From contig NZ_CP040244.1 in NCBI RefSeq assembly GCF_005517195.1, positions 6,218,001 through 6,282,000 on the forward strand: a stretch of 64,000 bases of DNA, in the 5' to 3' direction. The notes beneath the pieces were generated by a model. That model saw nothing but the letters and a program-made list of their open reading frames with translations. It made no database searches and was not told the DNA's origin. The position numbers and the translations under genes were made by a program. Below, piece after piece: positions 1-7,701 of the stretch (position 1 is its first letter; each line of letters starts with the position of its first letter). The stretch comes from Streptomyces vilmorinianum (GTDB lineage: Bacteria > Actinomycetota > Actinomycetes > Streptomycetales > Streptomycetaceae).

Positions 1-95
1 CGCTCCTCGCGGTCCGGCATGTACCACTCCTGCTGACGGTCCCAGCTCTCCTGCCAGGCCGCCCAGTCGGTTCCGGTCGCCGTCGCGTCCGCCAT
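1..95 (-). CDS. Class I SAM-dependent methyltransferase, N-terminal fragment (partial)
   Basis: Only the first 31 codons are in the window; the gene runs off the left edge. The frame begins at an ATG (complement of 93-95) and reads MADATATGTDWAAW..., rich in Trp, Gln and Glu. I recall this opening from Streptomyces SAM-dependent methyltransferases next to sodX, but no catalytic motif is visible here, so the assignment rests on memory of the neighbourhood. It is divergent from the CGNR gene across a 94-bp gap that must hold both promoters. Confidence 0.5.
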   Translation of the reverse strand, partial: MADATATGTDWAAWQESWDRQQEWYMPDREE

Positions 96-189
96 CGCCG
101 TACCTCACCCTCTTCGTAATACCCTCGAAGGGGGACCATCGCTTACCCCTTCCGCCACCGACCCTAGACCGCCGGAGTAAGGACTACAA

Positions 190-819
190 GTGGAACTGGC
201 CTATTACTCGGACTACGCCGTGCGTCTGGTCAACACCGAGGAGCCCGCCCGCAACAAGGACTCCCTGACCTCGGTCGAGGCGGTACGCGAACTCTTCGGC
301 CCGTCCACCCAGATGGCCCGGCGCGTGGCGGACGCCGACGTGACGCGCTTCCGCTCGGTACGCACCCGGCTGCGGGCGATCTTCGCCGCCGCCGACGAGG
401 GCGACCACACGCAGGCGGTGGACCTGCTCAACTCGCTGCTCCTGGAGTTCCCGGTCAGCCCGCAGATCTCGGGGCACGACTACCTGGACGACGAGGGCCG
501 GCCGCGCTGGCACATGCACCTCGCCGACCACCCCTCGAACGCGACCGCGGGCTACGCGGCCATCGCGGCGATGGGACTCGCCTTCCACCTCACGGAGTTC
601 GGCGCCGACCGGCTCGGCCTGTGCCAGGCGTCGCCGTGCCGCAACGCCTACCTCGACACCTCGACCAACCGCTCCCGCCGCTACTGCTCGGACCGCTGCG
701 CGACCCGCGCCAACGTGGCCGCCTACCGGGCCCGCAAGCGCCTGGAGGCCGAACGGGCCGACCGTACGGGCCTGACGGCCGAGAGCAGCCAGGGGAACAC
801 CACGCCGGCCGACCGCTGA
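190..819 (+). CDS. CGNR zinc finger (ABATE-type) protein
   Basis: 209 aa. The N-terminal two thirds fit the ABATE domain, ending in alternating helices and an HMHLAD segment typical of the family. The C-terminus carries the zinc-ribbon signature: CQASPCRNAYLD then RRYCSDRCATRANVAAYRAR, giving four Cys in two pairs, with CRN.Y in the place of the family CGNRY. Such proteins are presumed DNA-binding regulators, often of stress or antibiotic genes; the target here is unknown. The GTG start follows an AAGGA-like ribosome site. Its last 97 bp overlap the convergent sodX gene. No full ATG alternative lies near the start. Confidence 0.8.
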   Translation: MELAYYSDYAVRLVNTEEPARNKDSLTSVEAVRELFGPSTQMARRVADADVTRFRSVRTRLRAIFAAADEGDHTQAVDLLNSLLLEFPVSPQISGHDYLDDEGRPRWHMHLADHPSNATAGYAAIAAMGLAFHLTEFGADRLGLCQASPCRNAYLDTSTNRSRRYCSDRCATRANVAAYRARKRLEAERADRTGLTAESSQGNTTPADR

Positions 820-1157
820 CGCCCGGGCGTGAGGGGCCGGTACCTCGCCCGTACGCGCCCCAGGACCAGCTCGGCCGGCACGGCGCCGAAGACCCGGCTG
901 TCGCCCTCGGTGTCCGGGTTGTCCCCGAGCACCCACCAGCCGGCGCCCTGTCGCTCGATCAGACGCTTGACGATGAGCAGGTCCTGCTGGAGCGGATGAC
1001 GCAGCACGGCCACGCTCCCGGGCCGCAGCCGTGCCCCGTAGTGCACGAGGAGCTGGTCGCCGTGGAGCAGCGTGGGCACCATGGACACCCCCGTCACCTC
1101 GGCGATCCCGAACAACGGCCCGGACCCCCGCCCCGGCTCCCGCCCCGCGTCCGTCAT
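723..1157 (-). CDS. sodX: Nickel-type superoxide dismutase maturation protease
   Basis: 144 aa from the ATG reading MTDAGREPG. This is a small S26 (signal-peptidase-like) serine protease that removes the pro-peptide of Ni-SOD so that the His-Cys nickel hook becomes N-terminal. Visible motifs are GVSMVPTL with the catalytic Ser, IVKRL with the Lys of the dyad, and GDNPDTEGDSR, the family's C-terminal box. No membrane anchor is evident, which fits a cytoplasmic maturase. It is divergent from sodN, its substrate gene, across 150 bp. The basic, Arg-rich C-terminus overlaps the convergent CGNR gene by 97 bp; a frame open further upstream (to 1574) runs antisense to sodN and is not used. Confidence 0.88.
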   Translation of the reverse strand: MTDAGREPGRGSGPLFGIAEVTGVSMVPTLLHGDQLLVHYGARLRPGSVAVLRHPLQQDLLIVKRLIERQGAGWWVLGDNPDTEGDSRVFGAVPAELVLGRVRARYRPLTPGRQRSAGVVFPWLLSAVRPVRSARSASRRLRAR

Positions 1158-1252
1158 CCGGCACCTCCCGGTCCGATCGTCCACTCGTACACGAGTCCCA
1201 TGGTGACCCTGGACTTTTGTCCTAAGCCGCAGGGGGCGCTCGCGAAAACAGC

Positions 1253-1283
1253 CTTCTCGGGGAGTAATCTCCCACCTGAGAAG
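1253..1283 (+). promoter_or_regulatory. Nested hairpin in the sodN 5' untranslated region
   Basis: An outer stem CTTCTC (1253-1258) / GAGAAG (1278-1283) encloses an inner stem GGGAG (1260-1264) / CTCCC (1269-1273) with a TAAT loop. It ends 8 nt before the sodN ribosome site GAGGAAGGA (1292-1300). In S. coelicolor sodN is known to be controlled after transcription (a nickel-responsive sRNA from sodF pairs with its mRNA 5' end), so a structured leader is plausible. The hairpin is seen; its role is inferred. Confidence 0.5.
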
Positions 1284-1307
1284 ACGATCACGAGGAAGGA
1301 CAGCTGC

Positions 1308-1703
1308 ATGCTCTCCCGCCTGTTTGCCCCCAAGGTGAAGGTCAGCGCCCACTGCGACCTCCCCTGCGGTGTCTACGACCCGGCCCAGGCCCGGATCGAG
1401 GCCGAGTCGGTCAAGGCCGTCCAGGAGAAGTACCAGGCCAACGAGGACGCGCACTTCCGCGCGCGTGCCACGGTCATCAAGGAGCAGCGCGCGGAGCTCG
1501 CGAAGCACCACATCTCGGTGCTGTGGAGCGACTACTTCAAGCCCCCGCACTTCGAGAAGTACCCCGAGCTGCACCAGCTCATCAACGACACCCTGAAGGC
1601 CCTCTCGGCCGCCAAGGCGTCGACGGACCCGAAGACGGGCGAGAAGGCGCTGGAGCTCATCGCCGAGGTCGACCGGATCTTCTGGGAGACCAAGAAGGCT
1701 TGA
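1308..1703 (+). CDS. sodN: Nickel-containing superoxide dismutase
   Basis: 131 aa. It converts superoxide to oxygen and peroxide in the cytoplasm. A 14-residue pro-peptide (MLSRLFAPKVKVSA) precedes the mature N-terminus HCDLPCGVYDP; His1, Cys2 and Cys6 of this hook bind nickel after cleavage by SodX. The rest is the four-helix bundle of the family at full length. A strong GAGGAAGGA ribosome site precedes the ATG. The last codons (W-E-T-K-K-A-stop) lie inside the 15-bp direct repeat that bounds a genomic island: the 3' end has been replaced by the island's copy, synonymous except for GCT in place of GCC at the final Ala. The native terminator is now at 14008-14048. Confidence 0.98.
   Translation: MLSRLFAPKVKVSAHCDLPCGVYDPAQARIEAESVKAVQEKYQANEDAHFRARATVIKEQRAELAKHHISVLWSDYFKPPHFEKYPELHQLINDTLKALSAAKASTDPKTGEKALELIAEVDRIFWETKKA
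1685..1699 (+). repeat. Left attachment site (attL) in the sodN 3' end
   Basis: GGAGACCAAGAAGGC is repeated exactly at 13968-13982. Counting the next four bases (tTGA here, cTGA on the right) the match is 18 of 19. It encodes the last residues of SodN, so recombination there leaves the protein unchanged. A decayed integrase lies immediately inside it. Confidence 0.88.
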
Positions 1704-1709
1704 TCTCAG

Positions 1710-2045
1710 CCTGGGCCGTCTGACCTGCCCTTACGCGGGTCGCACTGCCTACCTGTCCGCACCCGGTCCGCAGGCCGCCGAGCACGGCGTCCATGGCGGC
1801 CCGGGTGTGGTCTTCTTCCCACCGTGATCACGGCGGACGCGTACTCGAGGACCAACTGCACCTGCTTGCCGCTCGCGCCGCCGGCGATGAGGGCGGGCGT
1901 ACGAGCGCCACAGGTCGTGGGTGACCACGTGCGGCGGCTCGACAGCCTTACGGCCTTCCCGCTCGGCGACTTCGTCCTCGGGCGCCTGGAGTGCGCGACG
2001 AGCGCGGTTCCACTCGGTCTTCCACCGCCGGTAGTTGCGCGTCGG
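1710..2045 (-). pseudogene. Tyrosine site-specific integrase, C-terminal remnant
   Basis: Three minus-strand frames together give the C-terminal catalytic domain of an actinobacterial phage-type integrase: RRWKTEWNRARRALQ...EPPHVVTHDLWRSYA, then in another frame ALIAGGASGKQVQLVLEYAS, then HTRAAMDAVLGGLRTGCG. The family reads HDLRHTYASWLIAGGASVKQVQLVLGHAS. Here the catalytic HDLRH is HDLWR, the LGH histidine is Tyr, and the nucleophile Tyr is lost with the second frame change. The N-terminal half is absent or unrecognisable. It abuts attL, where the functional integrase would have sat. Clearly inactive. Confidence 0.8.
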
Positions 2046-2239
2046 TGACAACCTCTCCGACCGGGGCCGGATCCGATGTGTCGCCCCATCGGTTCGCAAT
2101 GACCTGTGGCTCTCCCCTGCCCGTCATGGCGTCACGGTACCGAGGTCATCACGGTCCGTCGCAGCGAATTCGCGGCGAGATTGCGGACTTCCACAGCCTC
2201 CTGGCATGGGCGGCTGTACCGCTCACTACGCTGGCAGGC

Positions 2240-3373
2240 GTGAACACGCCCTCGACCCCACGACTGACCCTGGAGAACGCTCGAGCCCTTCAGGGCATGC
2301 TCCGAGCCGAGATCGGTCCGGGTCTCAGCGAGCGGGAACTCGACGCGGTCGAGAAGCGGTTCGGCTTCACCTTCTCGGCAGATCACAGGGTCTTCCTCGC
2401 CGCCGGGCTCCCGCATGGCCCATCGGGGTGGCCCGACTGGCGCGACGGCGACCCCGAAGAGCTGGCCGGGCGACTGGCGTGGCCGGTAGAGGGCGTGCTC
2501 TTCGACGTGGAGCACAACGGGTTCTGGCATCCCGCCTGGCCGTCGAGGCCGACGAAGACATCCGAGGCACTGCACGTCGCGAGGACCGAGCTGGAGAGCG
2601 TGCCGCAACTGGTCCCTGTCTACGGACACCGCTACCTGCCCGGCACAGCGGGCGAGCACGGGCACCCCATCCTGTCCGTCTACCAGACCGACATCATCCT
2701 GTACGGGAACGACCTCGCCGACTACATCCAGCACGAATTCGCCGGCCGATCGACCAGCCGCCTCGCCCACGCGACCGTCGACTTCTGGTCGTACTTCGTG
2801 GAGGGCGGGCCGGGCATCGACGTCACCCTGCCCACGCCGTTCACCCCGTACGCCACGAGCGCACAGGAGGCCCTCGGCTGCCTTCGGATGCTGGCCCTGG
2901 AGCGCCTGATCGGCCGACGGCACCACCCGGAGCAGCTCATTGAGGCCGGCCTCACGGCCTTGGTCCTCGACGTCGAGACGGAGTCCCTCCCCCTCCTCGC
3001 CGGCCTGTCACGCTCCGAGCACGAGCAGGCCGACGCCCTTTTCGACCAGGTGCTGGACGAACTCGGCCTGCTCAAGGACCTCCCGGTCGACACCACCGAC
3101 CTCCCGTGGGAAGCGGCCCGCTGGGAACTCGTCCGCTGGTGGCTCCATCTGATCGTGAACGGCAGCCTGGACCCCGGCGCCGGCGGTGACCTGATCACGT
3201 ACGAAGGCTGGAGCGCACTGGCCCGGCCACAAACGCTCAGGCCCCTGGTCGACAAGACCGACGCCTACAACGACTGGACAGCGATCCGACGCGGCGACCG
3301 GGAACCCCTGGCGGAAGCTATCGCCGAGGAGGCAGGACGCCTGCTCGGCGGGCCCTGGCCGCCACTGGGCTGA
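2240..3373 (+). CDS. SMI1/KNR4 (SUKH) family protein
   Basis: 377 aa from a GTG preceded by GGCAGG. Residues ~15-170 fit the SUKH fold: LSERELDAVEKRFGFTF, HRVFLAAGLP, GWPDWRDGDPEELAGRL, then VEGVLFDVEHNGFW and a short YGNDLADYI segment near residue 160. SUKH proteins in bacteria are frequently immunity proteins to secreted nuclease toxins, though many are orphan. No adjacent toxin is seen, so an immunity role is only possible. The C-terminal ~190 aa are helical and unassigned. It converges with the methyltransferase on the other strand with only 2 bp between stops. A frame open to 1991 upstream overlaps the integrase remnant and has no start signal. Confidence 0.72.
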   Translation: MNTPSTPRLTLENARALQGMLRAEIGPGLSERELDAVEKRFGFTFSADHRVFLAAGLPHGPSGWPDWRDGDPEELAGRLAWPVEGVLFDVEHNGFWHPAWPSRPTKTSEALHVARTELESVPQLVPVYGHRYLPGTAGEHGHPILSVYQTDIILYGNDLADYIQHEFAGRSTSRLAHATVDFWSYFVEGGPGIDVTLPTPFTPYATSAQEALGCLRMLALERLIGRRHHPEQLIEAGLTALVLDVETESLPLLAGLSRSEHEQADALFDQVLDELGLLKDLPVDTTDLPWEAARWELVRWWLHLIVNGSLDPGAGGDLITYEGWSALARPQTLRPLVDKTDAYNDWTAIRRGDREPLAEAIAEEAGRLLGGPWPPLG

Positions 3374-3375
3374 TC

Positions 3376-4194
3376 TCACCGGCGGCAGACGAGGATGCCG
3401 CCAAGGCAGGTGATCTCGTAGGCGCCATTGCGGGCGATGTCGTCGGCGACGCGGGCCCGGGCCCGGTCGATGGTCGCGTCGAAGGGCACGTCGTGCTGGT
3501 CTGCCCAGGCTCGATACGAGGCCATGTGGGCGATGACGGGGTCGGGGTCGCGGACGGTGATGGTCCCTGGCAGTTCGACGACCTCGACCTGCCTGAACTC
3601 CTCGCCGAGGAAGGCCGGGGCTTTCTCCAGGGAGAAGCGGGCGCTGAGCGAGATTCGGGCCGGGCCGCGCTCGACACCGAGGACGTCGCCGGCGGCCCGC
3701 TGCCAGAGGTCGTCGAGTTCGGCCTTGTCGCGGTCGCTGTTGGTGGAGGCGACCACCAGCCCGTCACGGGCCACGACCCGAGCCAGTTCCCTGACTGCCT
3801 GGGAGATGTCGGGCACGTGGTAGAGCATGTGGAGCGCGAGAGCGGCGTCGACACTCCCCGCCGCCAGCGGCAGCCTCATCGTGTCTGCCACGGCGACCGG
3901 GCCGGGGACGCCGGCGAGGATGCCGGGCGCGATGTCGAGGCCGAGCAGGGACAGGTCCGGGCGGTCCTGATGGAGCCTCTGGATGAACTTGCCGTTGCCA
4001 CAACCGATGTCGACAACGCGCCCGCGTACGTCCCCCAGCCGCTCGGCGACGAGGCCGGGAAGGTCGTACCGGGGTGTCTGCCACTGGTAGAGCGACTGCC
4101 GGGCGGCCAGGTCCCGGTCCCCGTTGTAGGCGCTGCCCGCCAGTCGGGTCCGGTCGGTGACGGCGGCGTCGTGGGCGGCGGAAAGGTCGGTCAC
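3376..4194 (-). CDS. Class I SAM-dependent methyltransferase (Methyltransf_11 type)
   Basis: 272 aa. The SAM-binding motif I is VVDIGCGNGKF (~residue 65), followed by LLGLDIAPG (motif with acidic residue binding the ribose), then ADTMRLPLAAGSVDAALALHMLYHVPD, the motif II/III region typical of small-molecule or tRNA methyltransferases of the UbiE/type-11 group. The substrate cannot be told. The GTG start overlaps the TGA of the upstream XRE regulator (GTGA, 4191-4194), indicating translational coupling; the two probably share one transcript from the divergent promoter near 5528-5632. Confidence 0.82.
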   Translation of the reverse strand: MTDLSAAHDAAVTDRTRLAGSAYNGDRDLAARQSLYQWQTPRYDLPGLVAERLGDVRGRVVDIGCGNGKFIQRLHQDRPDLSLLGLDIAPGILAGVPGPVAVADTMRLPLAAGSVDAALALHMLYHVPDISQAVRELARVVARDGLVVASTNSDRDKAELDDLWQRAAGDVLGVERGPARISLSARFSLEKAPAFLGEEFRQVEVVELPGTITVRDPDPVIAHMASYRAWADQHDVPFDATIDRARARVADDIARNGAYEITCLGGILVCRR

Positions 4195-5528
4195 GTCGGC
4201 AACTCCGGAGGGTGGGCTGCGGGCAGGGACGCACGGACGGCCGTGTGCTGGAGTCGTTCGCACAGGTGCACCGCCTGCGCGGCTCCACCGTACTGCGGCT
4301 CTTCCAGCTCCCGCCCGAGAACGGTGAGCCGACGCACGATACTGGCCGACATGCGCTCCGGCGAGGACCCGAGGACGAAGCCGAGCATCTCTTCCGTGCC
4401 ATCCAGGTCGCCCAGGAGCAGGTGCCCGCGGGCGAGGTCGAGGTGCGCGGCGAACAGGTCACCGACCGACTGATCGTCTCCGTCCGCGCTGCGATAGAGG
4501 CGGATCGCCGTCTCCGCGCTGACGATGGCCCGCTGGACGTGCTCCTGCCCGCCCACGGCCAAGAGGGTCGTTCCGGCGTACGCGAACTGCTTGGCTGCGG
4601 GGAAGTCGAAGACTCCCAGTACCTCGTCCCCACCCGAGATCGCCTCGCGCGATCGTTCGGCATCCGACAGGGCAGCGAGCGCACCTGCCGAGTCGCCGAC
4701 TATCGCCAACGCCCGCGCCTCCAGGCTCGCCAGCCGTGCGCCGATGCTGCCGCTCGCCCTGTGCCGACGCCCGACCTGGGCCAGCCGGGCCGCCTGCTCG
4801 TACCGCCCGGTCCAGTACGCGATCAACGACTCCACGGCCCGTACCCAGGCCAGCATCCCCTCGTGCCCAGCCGCTTCGGCACAAGCGCGTGCCGTACGGG
4901 CATGGGTGGCGGCGGAGTCGTAGTCGCCGAGGTCGAGGCAGACGTGCGCGGACAGGCCGCAGAGGCGAGCAGCGGAGAGGTAGAGGTCGGTGGTCTGCCG
5001 GGGGTGCTGGCGCCCGCGCAGTAGCTCGAAGGCCCCGTCCCGTAACCGCCTGATCTCGACGTACTGCTCCATCAACGGGTGGCTGACGTACGTACGGGCG
5101 AGCCGGCCGACGTCTGCCTCCAGCTGCTCCACCACGAACTCGTCGGTGTTCCGCTGCGCAATGAACCGGGCGAACTCGGCCGACCGCACAGCGTCCTCAG
5201 AGAGCTGGTCTCCACGGACGAGAGTGTCTTCGGATGGCAGCACCGACGGCACGATCTCGACCTTGGCGGCGTCGGCCTCGTCCCGCTGCCCCTTGCTGAC
5301 GGCAACAGCCTGGTCGAGCACGGCGACATCGACACCGAAGACCTGCGCCAGGTACTTCCGGGCGTAAGGAACGGGAACTCGCGCTTCGCGCTCGTACCGC
5401 CCGATCTCCTTGCCGGTCTTCGCGGAACGCCCCTCCAGGGCGTTGTACTCGTCGGCAACCCTCTGCTGGCTCCAGCCGCGCTCGGTACGCAGCCGGACGA
5501 GCAAGACGCCGATCCCGGTGTCGCCCAT
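4191..5528 (-). CDS. XRE-family transcriptional regulator with TPR-like C-terminal domain
   Basis: 445 aa from the ATG reading MGDTGIGVLL, with GGGGGACGG as ribosome site. Residues ~5-70 form an HTH_3 domain (LLVRLRTERGWSQQRVADEY ... GKEIGRYEREARVP). The remaining ~370 aa are repeated helical hairpins rich in Ala/Leu/Arg (e.g. CLDLGDYDSAATHARTARAC, YWTGRYEQAARLAQ), the TPR-like arrangement seen in Streptomyces XRE regulators that sense peptides or small molecules. It is divergent from the ATP-binding/aaRS-like/ASCH operon, and four 12-bp direct repeats lie between them, so it may control both sides. It is translationally coupled to the methyltransferase. Confidence 0.82.
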   Translation of the reverse strand: MGDTGIGVLLVRLRTERGWSQQRVADEYNALEGRSAKTGKEIGRYEREARVPVPYARKYLAQVFGVDVAVLDQAVAVSKGQRDEADAAKVEIVPSVLPSEDTLVRGDQLSEDAVRSAEFARFIAQRNTDEFVVEQLEADVGRLARTYVSHPLMEQYVEIRRLRDGAFELLRGRQHPRQTTDLYLSAARLCGLSAHVCLDLGDYDSAATHARTARACAEAAGHEGMLAWVRAVESLIAYWTGRYEQAARLAQVGRRHRASGSIGARLASLEARALAIVGDSAGALAALSDAERSREAISGGDEVLGVFDFPAAKQFAYAGTTLLAVGGQEHVQRAIVSAETAIRLYRSADGDDQSVGDLFAAHLDLARGHLLLGDLDGTEEMLGFVLGSSPERMSASIVRRLTVLGRELEEPQYGGAAQAVHLCERLQHTAVRASLPAAHPPELPT

Positions 5529-5554
5529 GCCGTCCCCCAGGAACACGTGACCTC

Positions 5555-5602
5555 TGGCCCCCATAGTGGCCCCCGTCTTGGCCCCCACGCTGGCTCCCGA
5601 CC
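5555..5602. repeat. Four 12-bp direct repeats in a divergent promoter region
   Basis: Consecutive 12-bp units tggcccccatag, tggcccccgtct, tggcccccacgc and tggctcccgacc occupy 5555-5602, sharing the core TGGCCCCC. They sit in the 104-bp gap between the XRE regulator start (5528) and the ATP-binding protein start (5633). Regular spacing near one helical turn makes them candidate operator sites. Confidence 0.6.
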
Positions 5603-5632
5603 CAAATGAGTTAAGTCGCTTTGCTGTTGACC

Positions 5633-6136
5633 ATGGCAAGCAGACTCACCAACGAGGCGACCGACGCCGCCCCGGACCTCCTTCCGGGCACGGGCCGGCA
5701 CCGCACCATGCTCTTCCCCCGCCGTCGGACCACGCCGCGTACTGCTCGCGACTTCGTCGCCGCCACGCTGACCGAATGGGGTGAGACGAGCCGCCTCGAC
5801 GACATGCGGTTGTGCACCTCGGAACTCGTCACCAACGCCGTGCTGCACGGGGTGCCCGTAGGCCGACTGGTCCTGGTACGGGTCGAGTTCCTCGACGCGG
5901 AGCTGCGGATCGAAGTCCATGACAGCAGCGAGAACAGGCCGACACTGCGGATTCCTGAGGAGTCCGCCGTCGACGGTCGCGGTCTGCTGATCGTTGCCGC
6001 GACCGCCGACAGCTGGGGCGTGAAGGAGCGGACGGGCCCCGGAAAGTGCGTCTGGGCCGCATTCGACCGTGCCAAGAACGGGGCCGCTCCCCTGCCGCCC
6101 CACACCACCGGCCCCCACCAGGGAGGCACCACATGA
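5633..6136 (+). CDS. ATP-binding protein (HATPase_c, RsbW-like)
   Basis: 167 aa. A GHKL ATPase domain fills most of the protein: N-box ELVTNAVLHG (~residue 65), G1-like HDSSENRP, and G2 DGRGLLIVAATAD. Streptomyces encode many such stand-alone RsbW-like proteins, thought to act as anti-sigma factors or serine kinases; partners are usually unknown. The N-terminal MLFPRRRTTPRTARDF segment is typical of the group. ATG at 5633 is chosen; TTG or ATG alternatives nearby are possible. Its TGA overlaps the ATG of the next gene (ATGA, 6133-6136), so the gene is the first of a coupled three-gene operon on the island. Confidence 0.78.
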   Translation: MASRLTNEATDAAPDLLPGTGRHRTMLFPRRRTTPRTARDFVAATLTEWGETSRLDDMRLCTSELVTNAVLHGVPVGRLVLVRVEFLDAELRIEVHDSSENRPTLRIPEESAVDGRGLLIVAATADSWGVKERTGPGKCVWAAFDRAKNGAAPLPPHTTGPHQGGTT

Positions 6137-7249
6137 CCACCCACCCCGTCTCGCCGAACACCGTCCTCGCCAACGCCCTCCACCACGCCGAGGACGTCCT
6201 GACCCCGCGCATCCTGGCTGCCCCACCCGAGCGGATCGTGCTGGTCGTAGGCACCCAGATCAACGGTGCCCCGCACATCGGCACCTCGCTCGTGCAGTCC
6301 CTGGCCTTCGCCATGGCCGCCCGGCTGCGCGACCGCTTCGGCCTCCCCACCGAGGTGCTCTTCAGCGCCCTCGACAACGCCCCGTACGAGCTGGCGACCG
6401 ACCCGGCCAACGGCAACCGCTACCAGCGCGCCTACGCCCAGGCCCTCGGCGAGCAGGCCGTGCTCGACCTCGTCACCGCCCTCTACCAGCCCCTCTTCAC
6501 CGCCCTGTCCAGGCGCCTGGGCATCCCGCACCGCATCGAGACGTACACCCAGCAGCAGGCCGGCGAGCACTACCGCCGCACCTGGCTCCGCCTGCTCCCC
6601 CGCGTTGACGCCGCCCGCTGGTGGCTCGCCCCCTCCACCGGCACTCCTCACCTCCGCGTCCCCTGCCCTCACCCCGACTGTGGCTGGGCTGAGAAGCACG
6701 CCGAACGCACCCGGGTCCGCCTCACCGGGCCCGAGTCGGCGGTGGTCTCCGCCGTCTGCCTCCACCACGGCCCGCACGAGGCCGCGATCACGCCTACCGC
6801 CGGCGCGTACCTGGACCTTGGCCACGCTGTACCGCAACCTGGTCAAGGAACTCGCCCTGACCAGCCCCATCGGCACCCTGCACGTCATGGTCAAGGGCGG
6901 CGACTGGGTCTTCGGCTCCCACCTCGTCGACGAGGCCCTCCAGGCCGTGGGCCTCACGCGCACCCAGCTCCCGGCCCGCCTGTTCTGCCCCCAGGTCGTC
7001 ACCGACACCGGCGCCAAGCTGTCGAAATCCCTCATACGAGAAGGCCGTGCCCCCTTGCCCGAGGGCGCCGCCCCTTGGATGCTCGACACCCGGCAGTGGC
7101 CCGGCACTGTCACCGAGTACGCCGACCAGCTGCTCGCCATGGCCGAGACCCTGCTCTCCGACCCCCGCCACTTCTTCCGCTCGTACTCGGCCGCCGAGAT
7201 CGGCCGCCTGATCACCGCACCGTCCCCCAGGAGCGTTCCCTCCCGATGA
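6133..7249 (+). pseudogene. Class I aminoacyl-tRNA synthetase-like protein, frameshifted
   Basis: The first frame gives ~230 aa containing a nucleotide-binding signature GAPHIGT (the HIGH motif) and a CPHPDCGW...C...H zinc-knuckle-like stretch. An extra T at 6818-6819 shifts the frame; the second frame resumes at LATLYRNLVKE and carries KLSKSL (the KMSKS motif) near the end. Joined, the protein is about 370 aa, shorter than a housekeeping synthetase, with no recognisable anticodon-binding domain. Amino acid specificity is not evident. It is coupled to the ATP-binding gene before it and the ASCH gene after it (ATGA overlaps at both ends). The indel may be real decay or a sequence error; other island genes are also broken. 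Confidence 0.65.
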
Positions 7250-7599
7250 CCGACCGCACCGCCCGCGTCCGCGAGCTCAACCTCTACCGCCAGTACTTCG
7301 AGCTCGTCGCCGCGGGCACCAAGACCATCGAGGTGCGGGTCAAGTACCCGCACCTCGCGGACCTCGCCGCCGGCGACACCATCCGCTTCCGCATCAAGGG
7401 CACCGACGAGACTTGCGACGTCGAGGTCCTCCGCGTCACCGAGTACCCCGACTTCGAAGCCCTCCTGGACGGCGAGGGCCTCTCCAACGTCAACCCGACC
7501 GCCACCCGCGACCAGCAGCTCGCCAACATCCGCACGATCTACGGCCCCGAGAAGGAGGCCCTCGGAGCCCTCGCCATCGAGATGAAGCGCATGGCCTGA
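7246..7599 (+). CDS. ASCH domain protein
   Basis: 117 aa, essentially a single ASCH domain: LYRQYFELVAAGTKTIEVRV, then YPHLADLAAGDTIRFRI and a TCDVEVLRVTEYPDFEALL strand-helix unit. ASCH domains share the PUA-like beta-barrel and are proposed to bind RNA; some hydrolyse N4-acetylcytidine. The ATG overlaps the TGA of the aaRS-like gene (7246-7249). Coupling to a synthetase-like gene points to an RNA-related role, which is inference. Intact, with no sign of truncation. Confidence 0.82.
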   Translation: MTDRTARVRELNLYRQYFELVAAGTKTIEVRVKYPHLADLAAGDTIRFRIKGTDETCDVEVLRVTEYPDFEALLDGEGLSNVNPTATRDQQLANIRTIYGPEKEALGALAIEMKRMA

Positions 7600-7701
7600 C
7601 CGATTCACGCTCTTACACGACCGGACGCTCGGAGCGATCCTCGACCGGAACGGCAACGCCCATCGAAGCCGCCCTGGCGGCACCACCCAGAAGGGGATCC
7701 G

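Noticed and set aside
1704-2239. tRNA gene as the island attachment site
   Set aside because: No tRNA structure at either end; the repeat is sodN coding sequence.
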